From Blastobasis lacticolella (lineage: Eukaryota > Arthropoda > Insecta > Lepidoptera > Blastobasidae), in the NCBI GenBank assembly GCA_905147135.1, contig LR990048.1:7548563-7612562 (forward strand): a stretch of 64,000 nt of DNA, given 5' to 3'. Numbering within the stretch: position 1 is the stretch's first letter; each line of letters begins with the position of its first letter. Below are positions 45,801 through 57,800 of this stretch, one piece after another. Below the pieces are notes generated by a model. It ran no database searches. It was not told the origin of the DNA and saw only the letters and a program-made list of their open reading frames with translations. Both the position numbers and the translations under genes were made by a program.

Positions 45801-48800
45801 AATACGAATTAATAAATATAATTTTTATTTAGAAACGAAAATATTAGTGACAAAAAATTCAATTAGTAATTGCATTGCGAGTACCTATAAAATTAATAGT
45901 ATTTACCACAATAATAACTTTAAACTTATAACTTATTAAAAATTTGCAACAATGTAGTATAGGAAGAATGCACTTCCTTATTTTATAATATTAAATATAA
46001 AATGGCACGAAACTTTCTTAGAAATTTGTTTCTAATTGTAAGTATAAAAAGAAAATGAACAAATTAAGTTATCCTTATTCTTACTTAAAAACATCTAGGT
46101 ACAGTCGAGTTCATTAATATGAAAGCATTACCAAGGCTTCAAATATAAATGTACATGGAAGAGTACTTATATATCTGAGCAGATTCATCAATCAAACATA
46201 TGTTCATCTGCTCAGATATATAAGAAACCATCCATATACATTTATATTTGAATCCTTGGCAATGCTCACATATTAATGAACTCGACTGTACTACACTTTA
46301 AATTTAGTTAAAACGATAAAAATACAAAAACATTGCTTGCTGTGCGAGCTGTCTGACGCCATATTTGTTTTAATGACTACCAGTGCTGCAGTGAATAAAA
46401 TTTGAACTAAATTTAAATCACCTGCCTGATTGTATGTCAGCCGTCTTCAAAGGGCTGGCTTACAATAAGCCAACTAGTTAAACGTTAAGAGTTGATTGTT
46501 CTTTCAACCATCGGCCTAGGCATACAATTGAATGCCGGCGTTTAATTAACAGGCTAGCCTACTCATTAAATGGCTGATTTAACTAGATGGCTGCGACATA
46601 TACATTAAAGCTAAATCACCGTCGTGTTGACTCACGGCCAACCCCCCGGTTTTGTATTAATACACTCAATGCATAAATTATAAAAGTAACTACATTCGGC
46701 GAAAATATTGTAGGTACTTACATGAATTTTTATCGGAATCTGAAGTGGAATCCGAGAATATCGCCACTTTGTGACATCGTAGGTTTTTTGCTTTTTCTTT
46801 TAAAATACCGAATCTTGTTTCGGCGCTGCGTTTCTACTTTTGAAATAAAATTTTAACAATTTGTTGTGCACCACGTGTGCACGATGTGCTCGCTACCTCG
46901 CACGAAAAAGGAATGACGTAATAATGGCGGCTGGCTGTATCGATACGTAGGATCGAAGAAAATGATCGATTGAAAACAAATCGATTTTACTTTAAATAAA
47001 CGTGCGAAGCTACCTTGTAGGCTAAAGGGACTACGTTGTGAATTATCTTATATCTGAAGAATGAAGCGACGAAATATAATTTTAAATGACATACCTTCGG
47101 TATAATTTATATTGTTTGCCATTTATTTAAATGTATAACAATTGACATACCTTAAAAAAATTTGACTACTTGTAATTTGTATTATGTTGACATACTGTAC
47201 ATTTCTCTGCACTGTGACATCCTAACATTATTGTATACTGTCGGTACCCACATCAATTTTAAATTATTATTTGTCGGTACCTACATATAGCTTGTAATCA
47301 AAATAATTGCCTGAAGATGAGTAATTCGAAACCGGTTGCAATTTAATAAAATTGTATAATAAAGTTCCACACTAGTGTACAAAAAGTGATTTCATTCATA
47401 ATATTATAATTGGTAAAGTAACTGAATCTGTCTGTCACGTTTTCACGGCTAAACCACTGCACCGGATTTTGATGAAATTCGGTAAGCATGGAAATAGTTT
47501 AGCACCTGAGGATGGACATAGGCTACCTAGTTTTAATTCCCCTAAACTCGGAAGACAAAATAAAAATAGCGGGCGGAAAGCTAGGACCACCTATAGAGCG
47601 AAAAATTGTGAAGTGCATTAAATTCACCAAACCATTTACAATTTTGCGCTTTATTTTTTGAAGAAGCACAATAAAAATGTGTTTTCATTCGGTTAGGTTT
47701 GTGTTGTGCGTAACAAAAGCTCCTGGCCAGTGACGAATTGCATTATAATGTAACAGTTCACAATTGTTCTACAGTTTATAAACTGCACTTACATCAGCTT
47801 GATATAGCACATTACTGATGAGGCGCTATCAACGGAGCGGAGCGGACTGCATCGTTCGCACCAAAATCCGCAATATCTATCTGACCCACTGCGTCCCGCC
47901 CGTCATAAGCTCATACCTTATGGATTGTGAGGGTGACGTAGGCTACGTCCTCGAGTACAACAAAAATTCACGTTCAAATGCACGTTTAGGAGATCCACTA
48001 AAAATGACTTTTCTTTTTGATATAATTTATTATATATGATCAAACGAACTTCGCGAAGTTCGATCGATATTATATGAGTCGCTTCATTCGAAGATATAAG
48101 ATAATTCACAACGTAGTCCCTTTAGCCTACAAGGTAGCTTCGCACGTTTATTTAAAGTAAAATCGATTTGTTTTCAATCGATCATTTTTTTTCGATCCTA
48201 CGTATCGATACAGCCAGCCGCCATTTTTACGTCATTCTTTTTAGAGATACTATGCGAAACTTCCCCACGCCTGGGAATATGGGCGGGCGGGTGTTATATC
48301 TTCGAATGAAGCGACTCATATAATATCGATCGAACTTCGCGAAGTTCGTTTGATCATATATTATATTTCGTCGCTTCATTCTTCAGATATAAGATAATTC
48401 ACAACGTAGATGTTTGGAGAGGGAAGTTTTGCAAATTTTAAACAAAATATTAATTATTCATACTTTTTAAATAATGTATTAATTATACAGTATCAACCGT
48501 AAATTAAACATATTACATAATGGACACTGGTTAATTCATTATTAAGAAAGCAAACGGGTTTAACAAATCGGCCGACATCAGCGATCGGCCTGATATAATA
48601 TCTGGCGAAAACGCGATGTGCTGGTCCTTGCGGCCAGCGCATTTCGGGCCCCACCGCGGGGACGCCGCCGCCCCAGCGCCGGACACCGGACGCCGGGCAC
48701 ACCGAGCCACAGCACATGGACCCATGACACACTGTTATCTGTCATCACCCTGCCAATCCATTGGCTAATGTTTGTCCGTGACTTGTTTATGGTGTGGTTT

Positions 48801-51800
48801 GCACGACAGAAAGAGATACTTAGTATGTGCCAGTACTGAGTTGCTCGATTCTAATCAGATACTCCTCGAGTGTGATGGAAGGGGGGGGTTTATGCGTAAA
48901 TTAGGTACGAAAGAGCCCTGGATACTAGTGACCTGACCCTAATGTTGTAACTAATTATAATTTTAATGCTATTTGAGGTGGTATTAATATTATCATCCTT
49001 AAAAGTGATAGCGTTTGTACCCTGTGTGTGTGTGGTACACAGGGTCAGTAATATTCCTAATGTTCTGGTTAACTTTTTATTATGTTTTATTTATTCGGAC
49101 GGGACCGAATTTGAAATGTTATCCAATACACTCTCGTGGATTCCAAGTGGCAGTATACCTAGGCAAACTTGAATTGAATTTGAAAGCTCCTTTTAGTGAT
49201 CGTTTAATTCGAACATCCTAACTGAGACCAAAATGGGATACGGAGCTGAACGATGATTGTTCAAAGTGTCATACGAAGCATTCGTATTAAAACAATTACT
49301 TAAAATGTTATCACAAATTCGTTAGAATCTTCATATGGATCAGTATTATTCTGCAATCAAAATTGCAAATCGAGAGAAGTGCGGCAAGTGAGAATGCATG
49401 AGATTAATCGCATCTATTGCGATAGCCTCCGAGTCCTGTTTGCAGGATAAATAGCGCTCACAGTCGGCATTGACGCGAGACATGAAATCGGTAATCTACC
49501 GATACCTCAATCATAGTCTGTCTGTCATAAACAGTGTGGACTATCTATCGGTAAGCCGAGTCAGAGAGTTTCCACTCTATGTCCTTTACTCTCTTGAGTC
49601 CTCGTCAACCTTAATATCACATAACGAAATATGCCGCGCTAGATTCTTTGCATGAAGGTATTCAATACTTCCTTGACAATTTACATAGCTGATAGCTGTG
49701 GTGTTATCTACTCGTACCAATATAGCACAATTATTATCGTATGATGCAAAATTTTTAGGTTTAGTAAATCCAGTTAATGAGATACTTGAGTTCACATTGC
49801 TTCCAACACCCGTTGACACAATCGTCGCCATGACGGTTCCCCAGTCAGTACGAGAGCCATAAGTGAAGTTCTCGTTTACATAATGAAGTCCTGAGGGATA
49901 ATAAAGGGCCAATGTTTTGCGCCCATCAATTAAGATCCTCAAAGAACGTAGAACGGGGGGATATTTATGCTAAAGTTTAAGTAGCTATTATATTTCTAAA
50001 TACATTTTAACAAAAGATTAAAATTTTTCTGTATTGTAGCGCTGGACAAGCTGCTACTGACAGCGCAATAAGTTGAGCGAACTTATATTGTGCAACGGGG
50101 AAAAGACGAAAATATATACACTGATTGTGCTATAATGTCGTGTTTCTTCAGTTAAAAAAAAAATTAAGTGAAATTCTCAAAATTAAACATATAAACACTA
50201 GAATTTTACACATATTTTAGGTTGCAAGTTGCTTTTGTTATCGTTGACTATGAATCCGAGACATTGAAGTAATCTGGGCCTCGTTAACATTGCTTAGACA
50301 TTCCTCGAAGTCATTGCCAATGCAAATGATATCGTCTAAGTATAGCACGGATTTTGAGCCTTGAGACCTTAAGAAGGCGAAGACCTTAGTCGTCACTTTA
50401 GTAAACCCTCGCGGGGCAACCGAGATACTAATACAGTAAGGCTGAAAATTTGTAAATTCTGCCACCGAATTAAAGCTTTTATGGTTCACAATTTTAAATT
50501 TATCATATTTAAAAATGTGTTTCTTGGAATTTATTTTGAAATGGTTCTGTGGTCCGATATACGTGGTCGATATAAATTTATTTGTGATTTTAGATTTATG
50601 GTGAATCTTTTTTCCCATTCGGTTTAGGTGTCGGGAATATTTTAGATAAAAATTGATTAGGTATGTGGGGCTGCCGCCTGCCCAATGCAAGGTGTTCGGC
50701 TGAACACTCTAAAATCGCACCCAAATCTACTAACATTTTAATGGACTAGGTCCCCTAGACTAGGTCCTTCTTTTTGTCAGGAGCAAAAAGTTTGGTATTG
50801 GTCAGGAGACAGAATACTTGTCTATACCAGGGGCAACATAGATATTGTGCCACGGACTTAAAGAATGGGACTTCTAAACCGTCCCGAATCAATGCCAACA
50901 ATTAATTATAAAATAATTGTCCGCGACCAACGTGGCGCACCTGAGTCACTTAGGTGACTATGTAGGCGCGGCTGCGGTGGCCGGCGGCTTCCGCGGCGCG
51001 GGGAGGCTGCCTGGCCGACGCTCGCTGCGGCCCGGTGACGGCCGGCGCGTGGGGATCTGGCCATTTTCCCGGGCTCGCGTGGCCGAGCAAGAAGTATGTC
51101 GATGGAGCCAATTCGCATACAGTACTTCCGAATAGCGTTTCGTTTCGGTGAGTGTTACGGACAACATTCAAGGACGCCTTATCGTTAGGCGTTATTATTA
51201 TCAGTTTTATTCTCGATTTCGAGTCCATAAAATAAAGATCGCAAGAGTATGCGGCGGGCGTCAGTCAGATATTTGACGGCGATGAATATGGTATTCTCCT
51301 CGTTGGAGTACGTGTTGCGGCGCGGATGACCGCAACGAAGGCGCCGAGTCGCCGCCGCGCCGTCGCCGCTTTCTTGTCGCGGCCGCGGGCGCTCTCGGTT
51401 ATCGAGCCTAAACTTTATTATTACGAAATTTTATTTTTGAGCCTGGGGTAACTTTATGTTTTCCGACATTAAATAACTCTTAAGGATCTTTTCCTTGTAA
51501 TAGAGTCACAATAGACTCATATTGTTATGTATTTTGTTCCCGTGCTCGGATTCGTTGTGGATATTGGCTTCGAGGGCCCGCACCAGCTGTGGGTCTAACT
51601 GTGCGCGGGCGCATCGGACGGCACCGACGAAGGCTCTTTCGCTACTCTAGCGGCGACGGCGACCTGGGGCAGGTCTGTTGACGCCTCAGTAGCAAGTAAT
51701 ACCTCTCAGTAATTGCATTCGGAGGTGTGTCGATGTCTAAAACCGCAGACAAATTCATATTATGTCCGTTTTAGAACAAACGAGTTTACGAACGAGTGGT

Positions 51801-54800
51801 CGATTACACCCCTACTTTACTAGTAGGTACTTAATGCCCCACTGTTTAAAGTATTATTCTCATCGTTCATCGAGTGTTCATAATATATTAAGGTGTTTGT
51901 ATTGATCCCCGATCAACTAAAAACAATTCCGAAGATAAAACCACGGATATGTGAAGAATGTGGGTATATCCACAAAATAAATCCGCACTGCCGATTCTCG
52001 ATCGACGGTGGCGGGTAGGTAGATGTCATAGACCTCTAAATGATTCTTGATCATCAGCAGGTTGAGACACTTGGGAATATTGCACATTGCCTTCGTGATG
52101 GTTCACGACCAACCTCTAGGCTCTGTGTCGATACCGTCGTGTTGGTTCTCGACCAACATCCAGGTGAATATGCACATTGCCTTCGTGATGGTTCACGACC
52201 AACCTCCAGGCTCTGTGTCGATACCGTCGTGTTGGTTCTCGACCAACATCCAGGTGAATATGCACATTGCCTTCGTGATGGTTCACGACCAACCTCCGGG
52301 CTTTGTGTCGATACCGTCGTGTTGGTTCTCGACCAACATCCAGGTGTATAATTTTACCGTCGCGTTGATTCTCGACCAACGTCCAGGTTTTTACCATCGT
52401 GTTGACTCACGGCCAACCCCCAGGTTTTACATTGAAACACTCGATGCATAAATTACACGTATCACATTAAGCGAAAATCGCGTAAAATAGAAACTTACTT
52501 AGTTTTAATCGGAATCTAAAGTATCTAAAAACCTCGATCATCACAAGGTTGAGAAACTAGATTATTGCATATTGCCTTTGTGATGATTCACGACCAACCC
52601 CCAGGCGGTTATGCGTAGTTATTTGATATCGTCGTGTTGATTCTCGACCAACCTCCAGATGAAATTTTAATTATATTCTTCATTTTTTATTGTATATACA
52701 TTAAAGCTAAATCACCGTCGTGTTGACTCACGGCCAACCCCCCGGTTTTGTATTAATACACTCAATGCATAAATTATAAAAGTAACTACATTCGGCGAAA
52801 ATATTGTAGGTACTTACATGAATTTTTATCGGAATCTGAAGTGGAATCCGAGAATATCGCCACTTTGTGACATCGTTTTTGTTTTTGCTTTTTCTTTTAA
52901 AATACCGAATCTTGTTTTCGGCGCTGCGTTTCTACTTTTGAAATAAAATTTTAACAATTTGTTGTGCACCACGTGTGCACGATGTGCTCGCTACCTCGCA
53001 CGAAAAAGGAATGACGTAAAAATGGCGGCTGGCTGTATCGATACGTAGGATCGAAAAAAAATGATCGATTGAAAACAAATCGATTTTACTTTAAATAAAC
53101 GTGCGAAGCTACCTTGTAGGCTAAAGGGACTACGTTGTGAATTATCTTATATCTGAAGAATGAAGCGACGAAATATAATTATAATTTGAATATTACATAT
53201 TATAATTTGTCTGAAAAACAAAATTTCAAATAGGATGTGCGGCAGACCAGTTATTTTTACTTATAGAACCTGCACAAGAGGATATGTAAGTACTATCGCT
53301 AAGAAAACTCTATAAATAAAACTTAATAATAAAAAAATTGTGCACGGGTAGACCAACGTTTTGTGGGTCTCCTAAACGCCTACTATCGTTACAAAATGGA
53401 TTTTTTTGTACTCCACGACTAAGGATAACCTACGACGTTTTCACAGTCTATTCTTCATTAGTCAGTTAGTCAGTTTCATAGTCTTTTAACTGTGCTGTCG
53501 TGACAAACCTTCCAAGCAAATCCGTGAAGTAGGACCCCAGCGGCTTCATCGATGGGTACGACTTGGACATCCACGCGGAGGGCACTATTCCCTTCGCGAA
53601 GGCATTATTGCAGGACTCCAGTTCCGCGCTCATGATGGCCAGCCCCTGGGCCGCGAGGTGTACTCCATGCAGGGTGCGGCGGACGACGCCGATCAGTCGG
53701 TTGTAGCGGATCAGCTCCTGGGCAGGAGACGACAGGTCAACAAGGCCCAGCACTCTCTGAGGGCTTTTGTAATAACGTGACGATATTATCGTGGACGGCC
53801 ACGATATAGGGGAGAGGTGGCATGAAGGGGACATTTTTGTTGGTGAGGCTCCGATAGTAAATGCCTTTCAATACGTTGCCTTTTCATGACACTTCTCCCA
53901 TATATCGTGGATGTCACAAATTATAAAAGCGCATATTCCACAGTTGCAACTCCTGCCTATGTAGCATGGTGGCCTCGATAGCGCGAGATGTCTTACTTAC
54001 TTCAATGCAAAAATTAAATATACTTCAATACAAAAACAGCCCAATACGTGTCGTGCCACGTGCAGTGTAGGGCTCCGTAGTTACCTGCCATAACAGAGGA
54101 CTTTCTGATAGTATTAAGACATTGCAAAGTAACAAATGTAGCTAACTCAATTTTCCTTTTTTTCCTAACAATTTGTATGAAATATTTGCTAATCTAACAG
54201 CATTTCATAAGTTGGTCGACAATCACTCGTTAACTTGAACAGTCCACTAGGCTGTGACAATTTTCCTTTTAACTTCATCATTCCTTAGCTAACTATCGCA
54301 CACGAGAAAGCACATATTATACTACGGATAGGTACTGTTTTTCCAAGATCACAGCAGCAGCGGCGATCCGAAGAGACACCGGGTTAGCCTTTACTAAACA
54401 GAGATTGATTTCGCGTTGGGTTAAGGTGGGCTATGTTGTGAGATATCAATGGGCGAACTGCAGGTGCGTTGTCCCTGTGAGGAGTACCTCATATCTGCAA
54501 TTGCTCTGGCTTCCAGGACCTTCCTTATCATTGTGGCTCGGTGGCAGAAATAGCAACGGCAGGTTTTTACGAGGTCGGCAAGAAGCTAGTGAGACTACGG
54601 TAATTGCTTATCATCATGCGGGCAGCGCACGCAAATCAAATTAAATCAAATTACGTTTATTCAGTTTAGGTTTTTTACAGACGCTCATGAATGTCAGAAA
54701 GTACTATAACTTTTCTCTATGCTTAAACATTAAAATAATTTTACATAAATAAAACAAAAACCACCCTAGGCCATAGAAAAAAGAAACTCCGCGAAGCTAG

Positions 54801-57800
54801 CACCGCCGGTCGTCTGTCACTGTCACTACAGTGGATGATGCCGCTCGCTTGCAAATAGGTTAGCTAAATACTCGTTAGCGACGTTAGTAGACTCACCTGT
54901 TTGAGCACCGTATTCATACTGTTGTAGTACATGACCGGGTACCGCAGCGACACTTCGTACACGTCGTAGTCCGGCGGCAGCCTGGCGCCCATGTCCCGGG
55001 TGAGCTCCACCACCCCCCCGCCCGCCTCGCCCTCCCCGCCGCCGCCCGCGGACACTATGTGCGTCTGCGTCAGCAGGCAGCCGAACAGCAGCTGTGGGAT
55101 GATGGAGGATTCATGCTAATGCTAATTATGCTTCATGCTTGGCCGTGTGGTGTCCGGCAGAGTAGAATAGCACCAACCCCTTACACTCATGGGTGTCGTA
55201 CAAGGCGACTAATGTTTTCGAGGCAAATATCAATTGTCTCCGTAGTCTGGAAAATGGGCGGCAGCATTTTCCATTGTTATATTTAAACACTGCGATCTCC
55301 AACCCGCCTGCCAAGCGTGGAGATTATGGCAACAGCCTCCCCTTTCTTGGGAGGGCCCTGGGTCCTGCAGTGGACTGTTACGGATTGTGATGATGCTTGG
55401 ACCACTCACACAGAGCCATCTAGCTTCAAAGTAAGAAAAGCTTGTGTTATGGGTGCTAGACAAATGATAAACTACACACATATACTTTTAAATACATATT
55501 TATCATACATATAACACTTAGACCCGTAACAGAAATTAAGATACATCATTTAAATTTCTGCCCGGCCGGGAATCGAACCCGTGACCTCTGCTTGGCAGAC
55601 CGGCATGTTGACCAACCGAACCACTCAGGTCGTAGATTGACATGGAGTCGCCACGACTGTAGTGAGATAGATTGTGCTGTTCTGCACTACGCTGTTTTAC
55701 AACAGCATTATCATCCTAGCGCTTATCCGGGCCTCTGCCAGGGTCCGCTTTCCTACCCATTCTTTTCCATTTCGGCCGGTCTAAGGGCATCCTCGCGTCG
55801 TAAGCCGTTGGATCTCGCATCCGACTAAGCGACGGCAATCCATTGTTTCTGGGGTCACCTACAAGTCTCTTCCCTGATACCGGCAGGTTCAGGCACCTAT
55901 TTCCTACGTATTACACTGTTATATATGCTTGAACCTAAAGGCGAGGTACACCCGGCGCAACGTCCGCTGCCTCAAGTCCGTACGCACCTAAGATGGTTAC
56001 AGTGAACTCCCGCTGTAGCGGTAGCTTAATAGGTATCCTGTCAAAATACAGATTTGTATTTTGTGGCAATGGACAGAATTACTCATCTTTGACATGTCTT
56101 TTCTACCCTATTGGGTTTTATTTCTGAAGTCTCAGTACCAGACTTTAGTCCGGCAATAGTCATAACATTGAGTAGGTTAATTTTCTAATCGGAAAAACCA
56201 AAAGCATCATTTCCTGGCGATAAGTACAGTGCTGCTGCTTATTTTGATAGATGCGTGCATTGTCGCTGTCGTTCTACAGATAGACAGACAATCGCTGGAT
56301 GTAGATCGCCCCCGTAGATGACGGGCTCTGTGTCTAATTTACTTCAACGCAAATCGAAACTTATCTCGCTCGTTCGCGCGTACGACCATCTCCGTCATGC
56401 TAAGCAGGTAGTAAGGGTCAATGCGAAGAACACCTGGTTGTCCTATAGTGGTTGTATGGGCACATGGGCATTTACATCAGGTGTGCCAATTCATCACCTA
56501 GACACTGAATGAATGAATGAATGAACACTATTACATAAATACAGGATACAGTCGATACATATCGGTACCGGTAACAGAGAAAACAAGTCCAGCCGTCCAT
56601 CTCACCGCGTTGGTCTCCTTGTTGTCCTTGGTGATGTCGGCGTTGTCGTGCAGGCCGAACACCTCCGGCTTGGCGAGCAGCGGCAGCGCGCGGATGTGCT
56701 CCAGCACCGAGTTGTAGTCCATGCTGGGCGGCATGCGGTAGTCACGCTCCGGCTACTCACCGCGTTGGTCTCCTTGTTGTCCTTGGTGATGTCGGCGTTG
56801 TCGTGCAGGCCGAACACCTCCGGCTTGGCGAGCAGCGGCAGCGCGCGGATGTGCTCCAGCACCGAGTTGTAGTCCATGCTGGGCGGCATGCGGTAGTCAC
56901 GCTCCGGCTACTCACCGCGTTGGTCTCCTTGTTGTCCTTGGTGATGTCGGCGTTGTCGTGCAGGCCGAACACCTCCGGCTTGGCGAGCAGCGGCAGCGCG
57001 CGGATGTGCTCCAGCACCGAGTTGTAGTCCATGCTGGGCGGCATGCGGTAGTCACGCTCCGGCTACTCACCGCGTTGGTCTCCTTGTTGTCCTTGGTGAT
57101 GTCGGCGTTGTCGTGCAGGCCGAACACCTCCGGCTTGGCGAGCAGCGGCAGCGCGCGGATGTGCTCCAGCACCGAGTTGTAGTCCATGCTGGGCGGCATG
57201 CGGTAGTCACGCTCCGGCTACTCACCGCGTTGGTCTCCTTGTTGTCCTTGGTGATGTCGGCGTTGTCGTGCAGGCCGAACACCTCCGGCTTGGCGAGCAG
57301 CGGCAGCGCGCGGATGTGCTCCAGCACCGAGTTGTAGTCCATGCTGGGCGGCATGCGGTAGTCACGCTCCGGCTACTCACCGCGTTGGTCTCCTTGTTGT
57401 CCTTGGTGATGTCGGCGTTGTCGTGCAGGCCGAACACCTCCGGCTTGGCGAGCAGCGGCAGCGCGCGGATGTGCTCCAGCACCGAGTTGTAGTCCATGCT
57501 GGGCGGCATGCGGTAGTCACGCTCCGGCTACTCACCGCGTTGGTCTCCTTGTTGTCCTTGGTGATGTCGGCGTTGTCGTGCAGGCCGAACACCTCCGGCT
57601 TGGCGAGCAGCGGCAGCGCGCGGATGTGCTCCAGCACCGAGTTGTAGTCCATGCTGGGCGGCATGCGGTAGTCACGCCCCGGGTACTCACCGCGTTGGTC
57701 TCCTTGTTGTCCTTGGTGATGTCGGCGTTGTCGTGCAGGCCGAACACCTCCGGCTTGGCGAGCAGCGGCAGCGCGCGGATGTGCTCCAGCACCGAGTTGT

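Larger units (their letters stand above)
40963..47078 (-). mobile_element. DIRS-like retrotransposon, copy 1
   Basis: About 6.1 kb (5.1 kb without a nested transposon). Inverted terminal repeats: left about 41000-41170, right about 46905-47078, nearly identical over ~170 bases. The left end has an extra ~37-bp extension containing the perfect palindrome CGAACTTCGCGAAGTTCG. An internal complementary region at 41222-41337 is the antisense of the left terminus (66 bp, one mismatch) joined through AT to the antisense of the right terminus (48 bp, perfect). That is the diagnostic circle-junction template of DIRS elements. The coding strand is -, so the region lies near the 3' end as in DIRS-1. RT and RNase H remnants lie at about 43403-42300. 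The Penelope arm has a single AT at the target site and both junctions carry AT, with no long duplication. Confidence 0.82.
37914..47398 (+). mobile_element. Penelope-like element with inverted terminal arms, interrupted by a DIRS-like insertion
   Basis: Flanked by a perfect 13-bp duplication TAATATTATAATT (37901-37913 and 47399-47411). The left arm (about 37956-38827) is the inverse of the right arm (40419-40961 plus 47079-47398) with only a few mismatches. Such inverted or direct pseudo-LTR arrangements are characteristic of Penelope-like elements. The right arm is split by the element at 40963-47078. Excluding it, the element is about 3.4 kb. Its left arm contains a second, antisense copy of the GIY-YIG coding end. 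Confidence 0.85.
48034..53177 (-). mobile_element. DIRS-like retrotransposon, copy 2
   Basis: About 5.14 kb, collinear with copy 1 throughout but without the nested 1.0 kb transposon. Inverted terminal repeats lie at about 48071-48242 and 53003-53177; the internal complementary region is at 48294-48409 and is a perfect inverse of the left terminus. AT flanks both ends (48032-48033, 53178-53179) and the surrounding sequence is unrelated to that of copy 1, so this is an independent insertion rather than a segmental duplication. RT and RNase H remnants lie at about 50690-49360. Confidence 0.82.

Noticed and set aside
45250..52360. CRISPR-like array
   Set aside because: The regular hairpin repeats have no unique spacers, the period is a direct 90-bp minisatellite, and the genome is animal.
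40963..53177. One tandem segmental duplication of about 7 kb
   Set aside because: The two copies end at exactly the element termini, have different flanks, and each has its own pair of matching end variants. This fits two insertions better than duplication.
55555..55640. tRNA gene
   Set aside because: A and B boxes are present but the acceptor strands do not pair and a SINE body follows, so it is a tRNA-derived SINE head.
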